Assembly (NCBI GenBank): GCA_019747615.1
Contig: JAIEQQ010000192.1
Span: 1 to 12,898 of the forward strand
Direction of reading: 5' to 3'
Length of the DNA: 12,898 nucleotides
Source: Phycisphaerales bacterium
GTDB taxonomy: Bacteria; Planctomycetota; Phycisphaerae; Phycisphaerales; UBA1924
The notes beneath the pieces are model-generated. The model had not been told where the DNA came from and did not search any database. It saw nothing but the letters and a program-made list of their open reading frames with translations. A program made the translations under genes and the position numbers. Of this stretch, positions 1 through 7,163 are shown one piece after another (position 1 is the first letter of the stretch; every line of letters begins with the position of its first letter).

Positions 1-129
1 CGATTGCCGTCTGCCGATTGTCTGCGATAGGCAGGCGGGTCGCCATCGTTGACAGCCGTCAGCTTTCAGCTTTCAGGGGTCAGCAGAACGGATCTGACGC
101 AGCACTCAGCATTCGTTGCTCAGCACTGC
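1..129. repeat. Heptamer-rich intergenic repeat downstream of the pectate-lyase-like gene
   Basis: The stretch holds degenerate tandem heptamers of the CAGCTTT type (clearest at 52-76), followed by looser CAGCA/CAGCACT units up to the stop codon at 130. The first 30 bases repeat CGATTG and TCTGC words, and GGCAGGCGGG at 30-39 resembles one arm of the hairpin at 10149-10167. The 25 bases at 52-76 recur exactly at 4448-4472, and the 12 bases at 81-92 recur at 4484-4495. No gene or clear terminator is visible. The array resembles in kind the short tandemly repeated heptanucleotides known from cyanobacteria, but the sequence is different. Confidence 0.75.
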
Positions 130-390
130 TCAGAACGCGCACCCGTTAAAGTAGATCGCGAAGAAGAGGTTGTAATCGCCCTCGGTGACGCCGTTGTTGG
201 TTTCGAGCGTGCCGAAGGGGGGCAGGGGGGAGCCGTCGTCGTTGGCGATGTCGCACGCGGCGCCCGCGTCGAAGAACGTCGCGAAGAAGAGGTTGTAATC
301 GCCTTCGGTGACGCCGTTGTTGGTGCCGCCGGAGATGCCGACGGGCGGGAGGGCAGCGCCATCGTCGTACGCGATGTCCGCGGGGTTGCA
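130..390 (-). other. Tandem dockerin-like C-terminal cassette of the pectate-lyase-like protein
   Basis: The last 86 residues hold two units. Each begins with Cys and an acidic D-I-A-x-D-D-G stretch, then a Pro/Gly-rich loop, then NNGVTEGDYNLFF and an aromatic tail; the protein ends NGCAF. The pattern recalls the EF-hand-like C-terminal repeats of planctomycete secreted proteins, with the calcium loop split by an insertion. The 41-base DNA cores of the units lie at 160-200 and 283-323 and are almost identical to each other and to those of the two X proteins. Calcium binding and docking are inferred, not shown. Confidence 0.7.
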
Positions 391-3300
391 ACGGGGGTCG
401 GGGGGCGTGACGACGGAGATCGCGGCCGCGGCGCTGGTGGCCGAGCCGCAGGCGTTGGAGACGACCACGGTGTAGTCACCGGCGTCTTGCGGCTGAATGT
501 TCGTGATGCTGAGGGCTGAGCTGTTCGCGCCGGCGATGAAAGACCCGGCTCCGGTGGGTCCATCGATGAGCGGGACGTTGTTCCGCCGCCATTGGTAGCT
601 CAGGGTGGGTGCGCCGCGAGCGACGATGTTGTAGATGCCGCAGTTCATCCCGGTGACGTAAGACACCGACGCGACCGGCTGCGTGACGATCTGCGGGCAT
701 CGGGGCGCGAGAATGACCTTGATCGCCGGTGCCATTGTCGGCTGGCTCCACTCCTTGGTGAACCAGCTTTGTCCCTCGTTGGAGGCATCGACGCGCTTGG
801 CGATGAACGTCAAGCGGCTGTCGGTGTCCTGATTGATGAAGTCCATCAGGCGCTGGCCGCCGAAGGTGAGCTTGTCGGACTGGTTGTTGTTCTGGAAGCC
901 GGTGTTGTCCAGCAGATATGTGGAGAGGAACTGGCTGGTGGCGGGGTTGGCCAGGCCGCCGGAGTCGTCGTTGCCGACGGCGGTCTGCCATGTCACGAAG
1001 CCGGGACCGGACTCGACCCAGTTGTCGCCATTGGCGGATTGACGAACGCCGAAGATGTTGATCTGGCGCTTGCCATCGCCGATGCCGAAGAAAGTCTGCG
1101 ACAGCGAGCCGACGGCGGTGGTGATGTAGTTGTTTGTGAGGTCCAGCGATGACAGGTCCAGCCGCCAGTACGCGGCTTGGTGAAAGCCGCCCTGTGCCGG
1201 GGAGTGGAACGCGCCCATCGAGTCGCCCGTTCCAGGGCCGGGGAAGAAACGGTTGAGGTCGATGTCCGCGCCTGCGCCCTGTGACGTGCGGATGGTGATG
1301 AGGTTGGAATCTGGGTACAGGCAGGTCTGCGGGACGATCTGTTTGGGCTGGCTGGCGCTCTGCCAGGAGAACTGCACCTCGGCGCCGAAGCCACTGTCGT
1401 AGTACTCGAGCGTGACCTCGTAGGTGCGCGAGGAGTCGAGCGTGACGGTACCAGAACGCTCGGTTGCACCCTGATCGAACCAGTTGGTCACCACCGGGAG
1501 GCCGTCGATGAACAGGCGAGAGCCGTCGTCGGAGCGGGTAAAGAAGGTGTACGTCTCGCTGTATCGCGGCTGGATGCGGCCCGTCCACCGAGCGGAGAAG
1601 TTGTCGGCGTTCACCAGCGGGTCCGGCGAGCCCAGGCCATAGTTGAAGTTCACGACGGGGTCAACACGCGTGAGCACGGGCGAGCCGATGAAGTCGCGGT
1701 TGTTGAAGTACCTCGCGGTCATTCCGGTGCCAGCGGTGGTGCTGCTGTAGCTGAACGAGGCGCGAGTGCTTGGGGCGATGGCGCTCGGGTTCGTGGCGCG
1801 GTCGGTCAGCCCGCTCAGCACAATCTCGTGAGTGCCGGGCGACATGGGTGTGGTGGTGAGCGTGACGACGGTGGCGTCGCCTGAGAGCGCCGCCCCGGTG
1901 ACTGAGACGCCGCTGGGGCCGGTGATGACGTAGTTCGCCGGCGTTGTCGCGGGGCCCTGTGCGAGCGGCTCGGAGAACGTCAGGACGATCACGCGCGCGT
2001 CAAGCCCGACGCGAACGCTGGCCAGCCGCGGGGCCACGCTGTCCGTGAGCGTCGCTGCGTTCAGCGGCGCGCTCTGGGCGGATTCGACGCCGCCGCCGTT
2101 GACCGCCGAGACGCGGTAGCTGAAGTTCGTGGCGTCCGGGAGCGCGTCATCCAAGAGTGAGTTCGTCGTGGCCGCGCGATAGAACGCGCCGTTGCGGTAG
2201 ATGTTGTAGCGTGCGATCCCCGACTGCGCGTCGGTCGATGCGGGCCATGACAGTTGGATCGATGAGCGCGTGGTGCTCGAGATCGTCGGCGCCGGCACGC
2301 TGGGCGCGGTCGCGTCGATCTGGTAGCCGTTATAAAGAGCGATCTGCCCGCCGAGGTCCGAGTGGCCTCGCCCGAGCGGGAGCATGGCGCGTGTGAAGTT
2401 GGTGGTGACGCCGTTGCGAGTCTCGCGGACCCAGATCGCGTAGGCGTTGTTCGGATCGACATACGCCGACTCGGGCATCGACCACGAGAGGGAGCTCTCA
2501 TTGTTGATGACCATCGGTTGGGCGCGGTCGGAGATCGCGGTTGCGGGGTAGACCAGCCCGCCCATGATCGTTGCGCGGGCGCGGTTGCGATTCTCAAGCA
2601 CGATCGAGCTGCCCTCGGTCTTCAGGCCCAGAACGTAGAAGTCGCCCGCGTCGTTGATGATCAGCGGCGGGCCCGAGCCCTCGGGGTTGAGCTGGCGCGC
2701 CCACACGCGCTGGCCCTTGAAGACCATGTTGCTGCCGACGACGTTCTCAAGGAAGAGCTTGCCGCCGGAGACCGAGTTGCGATACGAGATGTCGCCATCG
2801 CGAACGACCACGGTGTTGGCGGTGGCCTGACCGATGAGATAGCCGGTGTTCGCGCCGGGGCCGGAGAACGCGCCGTTGATCCCGCTGAAGTGAACGATCG
2901 ACTGCGAGCCCGGCGGCACCAGGAACAGCGGGCCGCCCTCGGTGGCCAGCGGCGCGTTGGTCACGATGTCGGACATCAGCCCCTCGACCCGTTGGACGCT
3001 CGGCCCAACGCGGATCGTGCGGCTGACGTAATAGCGCCCGCTCGGGAAGTACACCACCGGCGCACCGGAGTTCATCGCGGCCTGCACCGCGTCCGTATCG
3101 TCGAGGTTGTCGTTCTCGATCGCGCCGAAGGACTTGATGCTGACCCACTGCGCAACCGGGATGCTCGGCGCGCTGGGGGTCTCCTCGATCGGCAGGTTCA
3201 GGACCGCGGTCGGCGAGGGGTTGATTGACGCGGGGGCATCGGTGGTGAACTGTGAGACCACGCCGCCGGGGACGAGCGTGGGGGTCGTGGTGCTGAAACT

Positions 3301-4260
3301 CTTGTCACGCACCGCGTTGGCGTAGCCGCTGGTGGTGACGTTGCGGAGGATGAGCACGCCGCCGGAGTTCTCGTTGATGATGGCGTCGCCGGTGGGGCTT
3401 CCGCCGTGCAGGGTCGCGCCGTCGATCACCACATGACCCCAGGCGCCGGGATTCGAGTCGCTCCGCAGGACCGGGACGGTGTTGGTGCTGACAAGGTTCC
3501 GGATCTGCAGCGGCAGTCGCCAGACGTAGATGCCCTCGGTGCGCTGGTTCAGCAGCGTGAGGTTCTCAAAGACCACCGAGTACTCCTGCGGCGCGCCGAC
3601 GTAGCCGGTGTCGAAGCCGTCGATCGTGAGGTTGCGGATCAGCAGCGGGCCCGGGAAGTTGAAGCCCTGATTGAGCCCGGTGTGGCCGCGCTTGAGCGGG
3701 TCAGACGAACGGATCGTGACGTTCTCGATGCGTCCGGTGTTGTTCGCCTGAAACTCCAGGCCGATCGCGCCGGGGTTGTTGCTGCCGATATCGATTGTCA
3801 CATCCCGCAGGTAGTTGCGGAACTGGTTGGCGGTGTTGCCCTCGTACGCGTCGATGAACGCCAGCGGCGAGGCGGTGCTTCCGAACCCCGCGGCCCCATC
3901 GTTCAGACGAAGCACCACGCCAGACTTGGACTCGCCCTGGAGCGTGAAGAAACCGCCGGAGCCGATGCCGCCCCAGTTCAGTCGGCCGGAGAAGTTGTAC
4001 GTGCCGTTAGGAACAAAGAGGATGCGGCTGGTGCCGACCGTTGCGTTGAGCGCGTTCTGGAAGGCCGCGAGGTCGTCGGTGCCGTCGTTGGGCGTTGCGC
4101 CAAAGGTCGTGACGAGAACGATGTTCGCGTTCGGCGGCGGCTCATAGACTTGGCCCTGTGCGAGACCGCAGAGCGCCAGCGAGATGCCGATGCTCGCAGA
4201 GGTGAGAATGGGATGAACGGGGCGACCGATCGACGTCACAACACAATCGAGCGAGTTCAT
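130..4260 (-). CDS. Secreted multidomain protein: two pectate-lyase-superfamily (GH55-like) domains, FN3, Ig, PA14, DNRLRE-like, tandem dockerin-like tail
   Basis: Probably an extracellular polysaccharide-binding or polysaccharide-degrading protein of 1376 residues. The ATG at 4260 is preferred because GGAGG lies 4 bases upstream; an in-frame ATG at 4275 would add five residues. A signal peptide covers about residues 1-36 (hydrophobic stretch, then AQG). Two beta-helix openings of the FGA...DD...Q.A...FP.G.Y type start near residues 52 and 377, each followed by helix-like repeats. Tandem helices of this kind occur in GH55 exo-beta-1,3-glucanases, but I cannot place catalytic residues. Then come fibronectin III (about 650-740), an SbsA-type Ig-like domain (about 742-838), PA14 (about 845-985, with RSDDGSRLFIDG), a DNRLRE-like region (about 985-1187), an Ig domain (about 1188-1284, with DAGDYTVVVSN) and two dockerin-like units (1291-1376). 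It is last in the visible gene series, after a 268-base spacer, so it may have its own promoter. The substrate is unknown. Confidence 0.9.
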   Translation of the reverse strand: MNSLDCVVTSIGRPVHPILTSASIGISLALCGLAQGQVYEPPPNANIVLVTTFGATPNDGTDDLAAFQNALNATVGTSRILFVPNGTYNFSGRLNWGGIGSGGFFTLQGESKSGVVLRLNDGAAGFGSTASPLAFIDAYEGNTANQFRNYLRDVTIDIGSNNPGAIGLEFQANNTGRIENVTIRSSDPLKRGHTGLNQGFNFPGPLLIRNLTIDGFDTGYVGAPQEYSVVFENLTLLNQRTEGIYVWRLPLQIRNLVSTNTVPVLRSDSNPGAWGHVVIDGATLHGGSPTGDAIINENSGGVLILRNVTTSGYANAVRDKSFSTTTPTLVPGGVVSQFTTDAPASINPSPTAVLNLPIEETPSAPSIPVAQWVSIKSFGAIENDNLDDTDAVQAAMNSGAPVVYFPSGRYYVSRTIRVGPSVQRVEGLMSDIVTNAPLATEGGPLFLVPPGSQSIVHFSGINGAFSGPGANTGYLIGQATANTVVVRDGDISYRNSVSGGKLFLENVVGSNMVFKGQRVWARQLNPEGSGPPLIINDAGDFYVLGLKTEGSSIVLENRNRARATIMGGLVYPATAISDRAQPMVINNESSLSWSMPESAYVDPNNAYAIWVRETRNGVTTNFTRAMLPLGRGHSDLGGQIALYNGYQIDATAPSVPAPTISSTTRSSIQLSWPASTDAQSGIARYNIYRNGAFYRAATTNSLLDDALPDATNFSYRVSAVNGGGVESAQSAPLNAATLTDSVAPRLASVRVGLDARVIVLTFSEPLAQGPATTPANYVITGPSGVSVTGAALSGDATVVTLTTTPMSPGTHEIVLSGLTDRATNPSAIAPSTRASFSYSSTTAGTGMTARYFNNRDFIGSPVLTRVDPVVNFNYGLGSPDPLVNADNFSARWTGRIQPRYSETYTFFTRSDDGSRLFIDGLPVVTNWFDQGATERSGTVTLDSSRTYEVTLEYYDSGFGAEVQFSWQSASQPKQIVPQTCLYPDSNLITIRTSQGAGADIDLNRFFPGPGTGDSMGAFHSPAQGGFHQAAYWRLDLSSLDLTNNYITTAVGSLSQTFFGIGDGKRQINIFGVRQSANGDNWVESGPGFVTWQTAVGNDDSGGLANPATSQFLSTYLLDNTGFQNNNQSDKLTFGGQRLMDFINQDTDSRLTFIAKRVDASNEGQSWFTKEWSQPTMAPAIKVILAPRCPQIVTQPVASVSYVTGMNCGIYNIVARGAPTLSYQWRRNNVPLIDGPTGAGSFIAGANSSALSITNIQPQDAGDYTVVVSNACGSATSAAAAISVVTPPDPRCNPADIAYDDGAALPPVGISGGTNNGVTEGDYNLFFATFFDAGAACDIANDDGSPLPPFGTLETNNGVTEGDYNLFFAIYFNGCAF

Positions 4261-4390
4261 TGAGCCTCCGGTCATCGCGCCGCAAGGTGCGATGGAGCAC
4301 CGGTCTCGTGTGGGCGAGATCCCGACGCTGAGCGGAGCTTACCACATCGGCGCCGAAAGCGAAACAAAACTTGGAACAATTAACAATCCC

Positions 4391-4414
4391 CCCACGGCTT
4401 GGAGAAGCCGTGGG
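4391..4414. repeat. Perfect 10-bp inverted repeat (REP-like hairpin)
   Basis: CCCACGGCTT (4391-4400), a GGAG loop, then its exact reverse complement (4405-4414). It lies about 115 bases past the stop of the frameshifted X gene. No T-run follows on the minus strand, where the next bases are GGGGATTGTTAATTG, so a classical intrinsic terminator is unlikely. A REP-type palindrome or a transcript-stabilising hairpin fits better. Confidence 0.7.
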
Positions 4415-4447
4415 CGATTGGTATTCACACGATGACCGGTTGCATGA

Positions 4448-4495
4448 ACAGCCGTCAGCTTTCAGCTTTCAGCCTTCAGCCTTCAGCAGAACGGA
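4448..4495. repeat. CAGCTTT/CAGCCTT heptamer tandem array
   Basis: Consecutive 7-base units CAGCTTT, CAGCTTT, CAGCCTT, CAGCCTT lie between a left flank ACAGCCGT and a right flank CAGCAGAACGGA. Both flanks and the first two units occur in the array at 52-92, which lacks the two CAGCCTT units. The array has therefore varied in copy number between two places in this window. It lies just downstream of a cassette-bearing gene. Confidence 0.8.
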
Positions 4496-4528
4496 GCCGC
4501 CTCAGCACTTATCGCGCAGCACTCTGGC

Positions 4529-4786
4529 TCAGAGAGCGCAGCCGTTGAAGTAGACGGAGAAGAAGAGGTTGTAATCGCCTTCGGTGACGCCGTTGTTGGT
4601 GTCGAAGATACCGAAGGGGGGCAGGGGGGAGCCGTCGTCGTTGCTGATGTCGCACCAGGGGGCTGCGTCGAAGAAGCCGGCGAAGAAGAGGTTGTAATCG
4701 CCTTCGGTGACGCCGTTGTTGGAGCTTTGAGCGGTGGCGATGCTGAGGGGGACGCCGTCGTCGGTGGCGATATCGGCGGGTGAGCA
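4529..4786 (-). other. Tandem dockerin-like cassette of X copy A (downstream of the frameshift)
   Basis: Eighty-five residues hold two units, CSPADIATDDG...NNGVTEGDYN and CDISNDDG...NNGVTEGDYN, ending NGCAL. The DNA cores are at 4559-4599 and 4682-4722. The cassette is intact and shows the same constraint as the other copies although it lies in a different frame from the start codon. That suggests the frameshift is recent or an artefact. Confidence 0.7.
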
Positions 4787-5634
4787 GGGGCTGGGGAGTT
4801 GGCTGCCTCGGATGATGAAGGGCATGTCTTGGGCGACATCGACGCCGGAGGCGGGCTTGCCCGGATCGAGCAGCGGGTCCAGGCGTCGGGGATCGATGGT
4901 GAGTTTGAGAGCCGGAGCTGGCGGGCGTTGCTCTGGGGCGTGCCGGCGCGCGTGCGGCGGCCGGGGATCGTGAGCGAAGGGCAGAACGCGGCGGTTGTTG
5001 GCGAGGTCATCTCGATCTGCCAATCGAGCCAGAGGGTGCCCGAGCGAGCGTCCATTGGCGGCGAGATGCCGACTCGGAGTTGCCAGATGGCGCGGTCGGT
5101 CGTCGGTGCGCTGGGAAGGGGCGCGCCGATGATCGGCGCGGTGCAGAACGCTCGGAGCATGTTCGTCGGCGTGGCGTTGATGAGGCGGTTGGTGGTGGTG
5201 TCGCCGAAGCGGACGGTGCTGCCGGGCGCTTCGGGCTCGCCTTGCCAGATCCGGAGGTTGACGCCGGCGAACGGGTTCGGGTTCAGCGGGTCTGAGCTGT
5301 AGGCGTAGAAGACGATCTCATCGATGGACCAGATGCCGCTGACGGCGAAGTCATCGGCGAAGCGGAAGCCGCTGGCGGCGTCGTGTCCGGAGAAGCCGGC
5401 GACGGAGTTGGCCGAGACGGTGTAAGTGGCTTGCAGCTCGCTCCACACTTTGCCGCTGGGTGCTTGGGCGCCGCTGAGCGTGAGCGCGCCGGTGGCGAGG
5501 CCCGGGTCGGAGCGATCGGCTCGGAGGGCGTTGCTGTAGAGATCGTCGGCGACGCATGTTGACGGGCACGCGTCGGCGACGAGCAACGCGATGGCGAACG
5601 CGGCGAGTATGGAGAATGCGGGTCGTGGGGTCAT
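4529..5634 (-). pseudogene. Secreted protein X copy A with dockerin-like tail, single-base frameshift
   Basis: This is a paralogue of the gene at 10176-11300, and I know of no characterised family for its body. It starts at the ATG at 5634 with a signal peptide (hydrophobic to about residue 20, likely cut near CVA-DD). The body shares with copy B the motifs WSELQAT, ADDF, IDEIV.YA, NPF.G, IW.GEP, STVRFGD and TNRLI, and looks like an all-beta extracellular domain. The reading frame is lost just after Trp252: the frame beginning at 5634 becomes a Ser/Thr/Pro-rich nonsense tail, while the true tail (DPGKPAS, LPFIIRG-like, then two dockerin-like units) continues in another frame to the stop at 4529. 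One missing C in the CCC run (complement of 4875-4877) would restore one 368-residue protein with DAWTPLLDPGKPA, matching DAWLPIVDTGKPA in copy B. It could be a real mutation or a sequencing indel. It lies 33 bases after DUF1501-A. Confidence 0.8.
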
Positions 5635-5667
5635 GCGTGGCGTCTCACATGCGGCGTTGAACGCGAA

Positions 5668-7119
5668 TCAATCGCAGATGTTCAGGAACGAGGGCGTGAA
5701 GTTCGGGAAGATGGATGAGAGGTTGGAACCGTTGCGGAGGCGTTTGGAGACGATCTCGGCCAGGGCGTGGCGGAGGTCGGTGGTCATCTGCACGTCGGAG
5801 CCGTCTGGGGGCAGGTCTGAGGGAAGGCCGGGCCAAGTGGCCAGGACGCGCCCGCCGCGGACTTGGGAGCCCATGACGAGGGCGACGTTGCCGTAGCCGT
5901 GTTCGGTGCCGATGGTGCCATTCTCGCCGACGCGTCGGCCGAACTCGGAGATGACAACGACGGTGACGCGCCGGTTGCGAGCGGCGATGACATCAAGGAA
6001 GAAGGCGTTGAGCGCTTGGGCGAGGTTGCCGAGGTTTGTCGCGAGCAGGCCGGTGAAGGCGCCGAGGGTGGGGTTGAAGAGGAACTGCGAGACGTGGGTG
6101 TCCCAGCCGGTGAGGTCGATCGCAACGGCCTCGACAAACTGATTGACCACGGCGTCGTCGTTGGCTTGCAAGAGCGCGGCGGTGGAGCGGAGGGCGTAGC
6201 CGAGCGAAGAGCCGGGGTAGACCGCGCCGCCGGCGGGGGTGTAGCCGATCTCGCTGATGCGGTTCAGGCGGCTGATGGTGTTGAGGGTGTTGGCGGCTGC
6301 TGCGGCGGCGGGCGCGGGGGAGCTGGCGAACATCTGGCCCAGGGTGTTGAGGCGCGCGTCGCTGGTGGCGCTGGTGCCGGTGAGGCCGTAGCCCGCGGGC
6401 GCGGTGGCGGTGACGGCGGCGATGTTCTGGAGTTGTGGGACGGGGCCGGGGTTGGTGGCGAGGTTTGAGATCGCCAGTGCCAGGGGTGAGCCGGCCAGAA
6501 GGCGCTGCAAGCCGTCGGCGACGCCGATCGCGCGGAGCGTGCTGGCGGGGTTGACCGGTGGCGAAGAGGCCAGGTGGCGACCGAGCCAGCCGGTGACGAT
6601 GTTCGGGCTGCTGCCCAGGCCATTCTCGAGCCAGCGCTGGGCATCAAAGTGTGATTTGCTGGTGTTGTCGATGCCGGTGGCGTGCATGATCAGCAGCTTG
6701 CCGGCCTGATAGGCCGGGAGCAGCGCGCCCATGGCGGGGTGGAGGCCGAAGTCGAACGAGCGGGTACCGGAGTTGATGCGGGCGTTGGCCAGCGCCAGGG
6801 CGCGCTGGCCGATGGGCTTGGTGGTGTCGTCGGGGGCGAAGACGCGCAGGTTTGGTCGGGTCTGGGGCGAGGCGTAGACGGGGTCGTTGAAGGGGACGCA
6901 GAGGGAGAGGCCGTCAACGCCGCCGCGGAGATTGATGGAGACGATGACGTCGCGGGCATCGGTGGGAGGGGAGCCGGCGTAGGCGACGCGGGGCATCCAC
7001 GTCGGCACGGAACCGAGGATCGCGGCGCCGGCGGTGCCAGCGCCGGCGACCTGGAGGAAGCGGCGGCGCGAGAGACTTTCGAACTCTTCGCAGCACAGGC
7101 GTTGTTGGGCGTCAGACAC
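5668..7119 (-). CDS. DUF1501 family Tat-exported protein, copy A
   Basis: A 483-residue protein of the DUF1501 family (PF07394), whose function is not established; the family is related to the alkaline phosphatase/sulfatase fold. I chose the GTG at 7119 because GGAG lies 8 bases upstream, and because the resulting protein matches copy B in N-terminal sequence and in exact length. A longer frame to a GTG at 7173 would overlap DUF1800. A twin-arginine motif SRRRFLQ (17-23) follows a conserved Cys-Cys pair (9-10), with likely cleavage after AYA (48). Family hallmarks are LRGGVDGLS (64-72), SHFDAQRW, SEFGRR (391-396) and ENGTIGTEHG (399-408), which could contribute metal- or phosphate-type ligands by analogy only. 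It lies 44 bases after the DUF1800 stop and 33 bases before X copy A, so it is very likely co-transcribed with both. Confidence 0.92.
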   Translation of the reverse strand: MSDAQQRLCCEEFESLSRRRFLQVAGAGTAGAAILGSVPTWMPRVAYAGSPPTDARDVIVSINLRGGVDGLSLCVPFNDPVYASPQTRPNLRVFAPDDTTKPIGQRALALANARINSGTRSFDFGLHPAMGALLPAYQAGKLLIMHATGIDNTSKSHFDAQRWLENGLGSSPNIVTGWLGRHLASSPPVNPASTLRAIGVADGLQRLLAGSPLALAISNLATNPGPVPQLQNIAAVTATAPAGYGLTGTSATSDARLNTLGQMFASSPAPAAAAAANTLNTISRLNRISEIGYTPAGGAVYPGSSLGYALRSTAALLQANDDAVVNQFVEAVAIDLTGWDTHVSQFLFNPTLGAFTGLLATNLGNLAQALNAFFLDVIAARNRRVTVVVISEFGRRVGENGTIGTEHGYGNVALVMGSQVRGGRVLATWPGLPSDLPPDGSDVQMTTDLRHALAEIVSKRLRNGSNLSSIFPNFTPSFLNICD

Positions 7120-7163
7120 GGTGCGGGCTCCAGACGGTGAGGGCGGGAACACCAGAGAGTCGG

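Larger units (their letters stand above)
4261..4528. other. Intergenic spacer with leader, possible promoter, hairpin and heptamers
   Basis: This gap separates the frameshifted X gene from the pectate-lyase-like gene. From left to right it holds the GGAGG ribosome-binding site (complement of 4265-4269), a GC-rich leader, an AT-rich stretch near 4355-4388, a perfect hairpin at 4391-4414, and heptamer repeats at 4448-4495 followed by looser CAG-rich units up to the X stop. A weak minus-strand promoter could be TTGTTT (4367-4362) and TGGTAA (4344-4339) with a 17-base spacer; the -10 match is poor, so I give it little weight. No gene is visible. Confidence 0.5.

Noticed and set aside
3406..4263. 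Plus-strand open frame opposite the pectate-lyase-like gene
   Set aside because: Mirror frame of a well-supported gene, with no recognisable motif; composition follows the opposite strand.
4142..4345. 67-codon minus-strand open frame over the start of the pectate-lyase-like gene
   Set aside because: It overlaps the signal peptide region out of frame, is Arg/His/Ser-rich, and has no supported start.
4391..4414. Hairpin read as an intrinsic terminator
   Set aside because: Strong stem but no T-run on either strand directly after it; called a REP-like repeat instead.
4448..4495. Heptamer array as a CRISPR
   Set aside because: Units are 7 bases, contiguous and without unique spacers; no cas gene is present.
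4483..4874. Ser/Thr/Pro-rich C-terminal continuation of X copy A in its starting frame
   Set aside because: The same nonsense sequence appears in the wrong frame of both other cassette genes, so it is a frameshift product and not a real domain.
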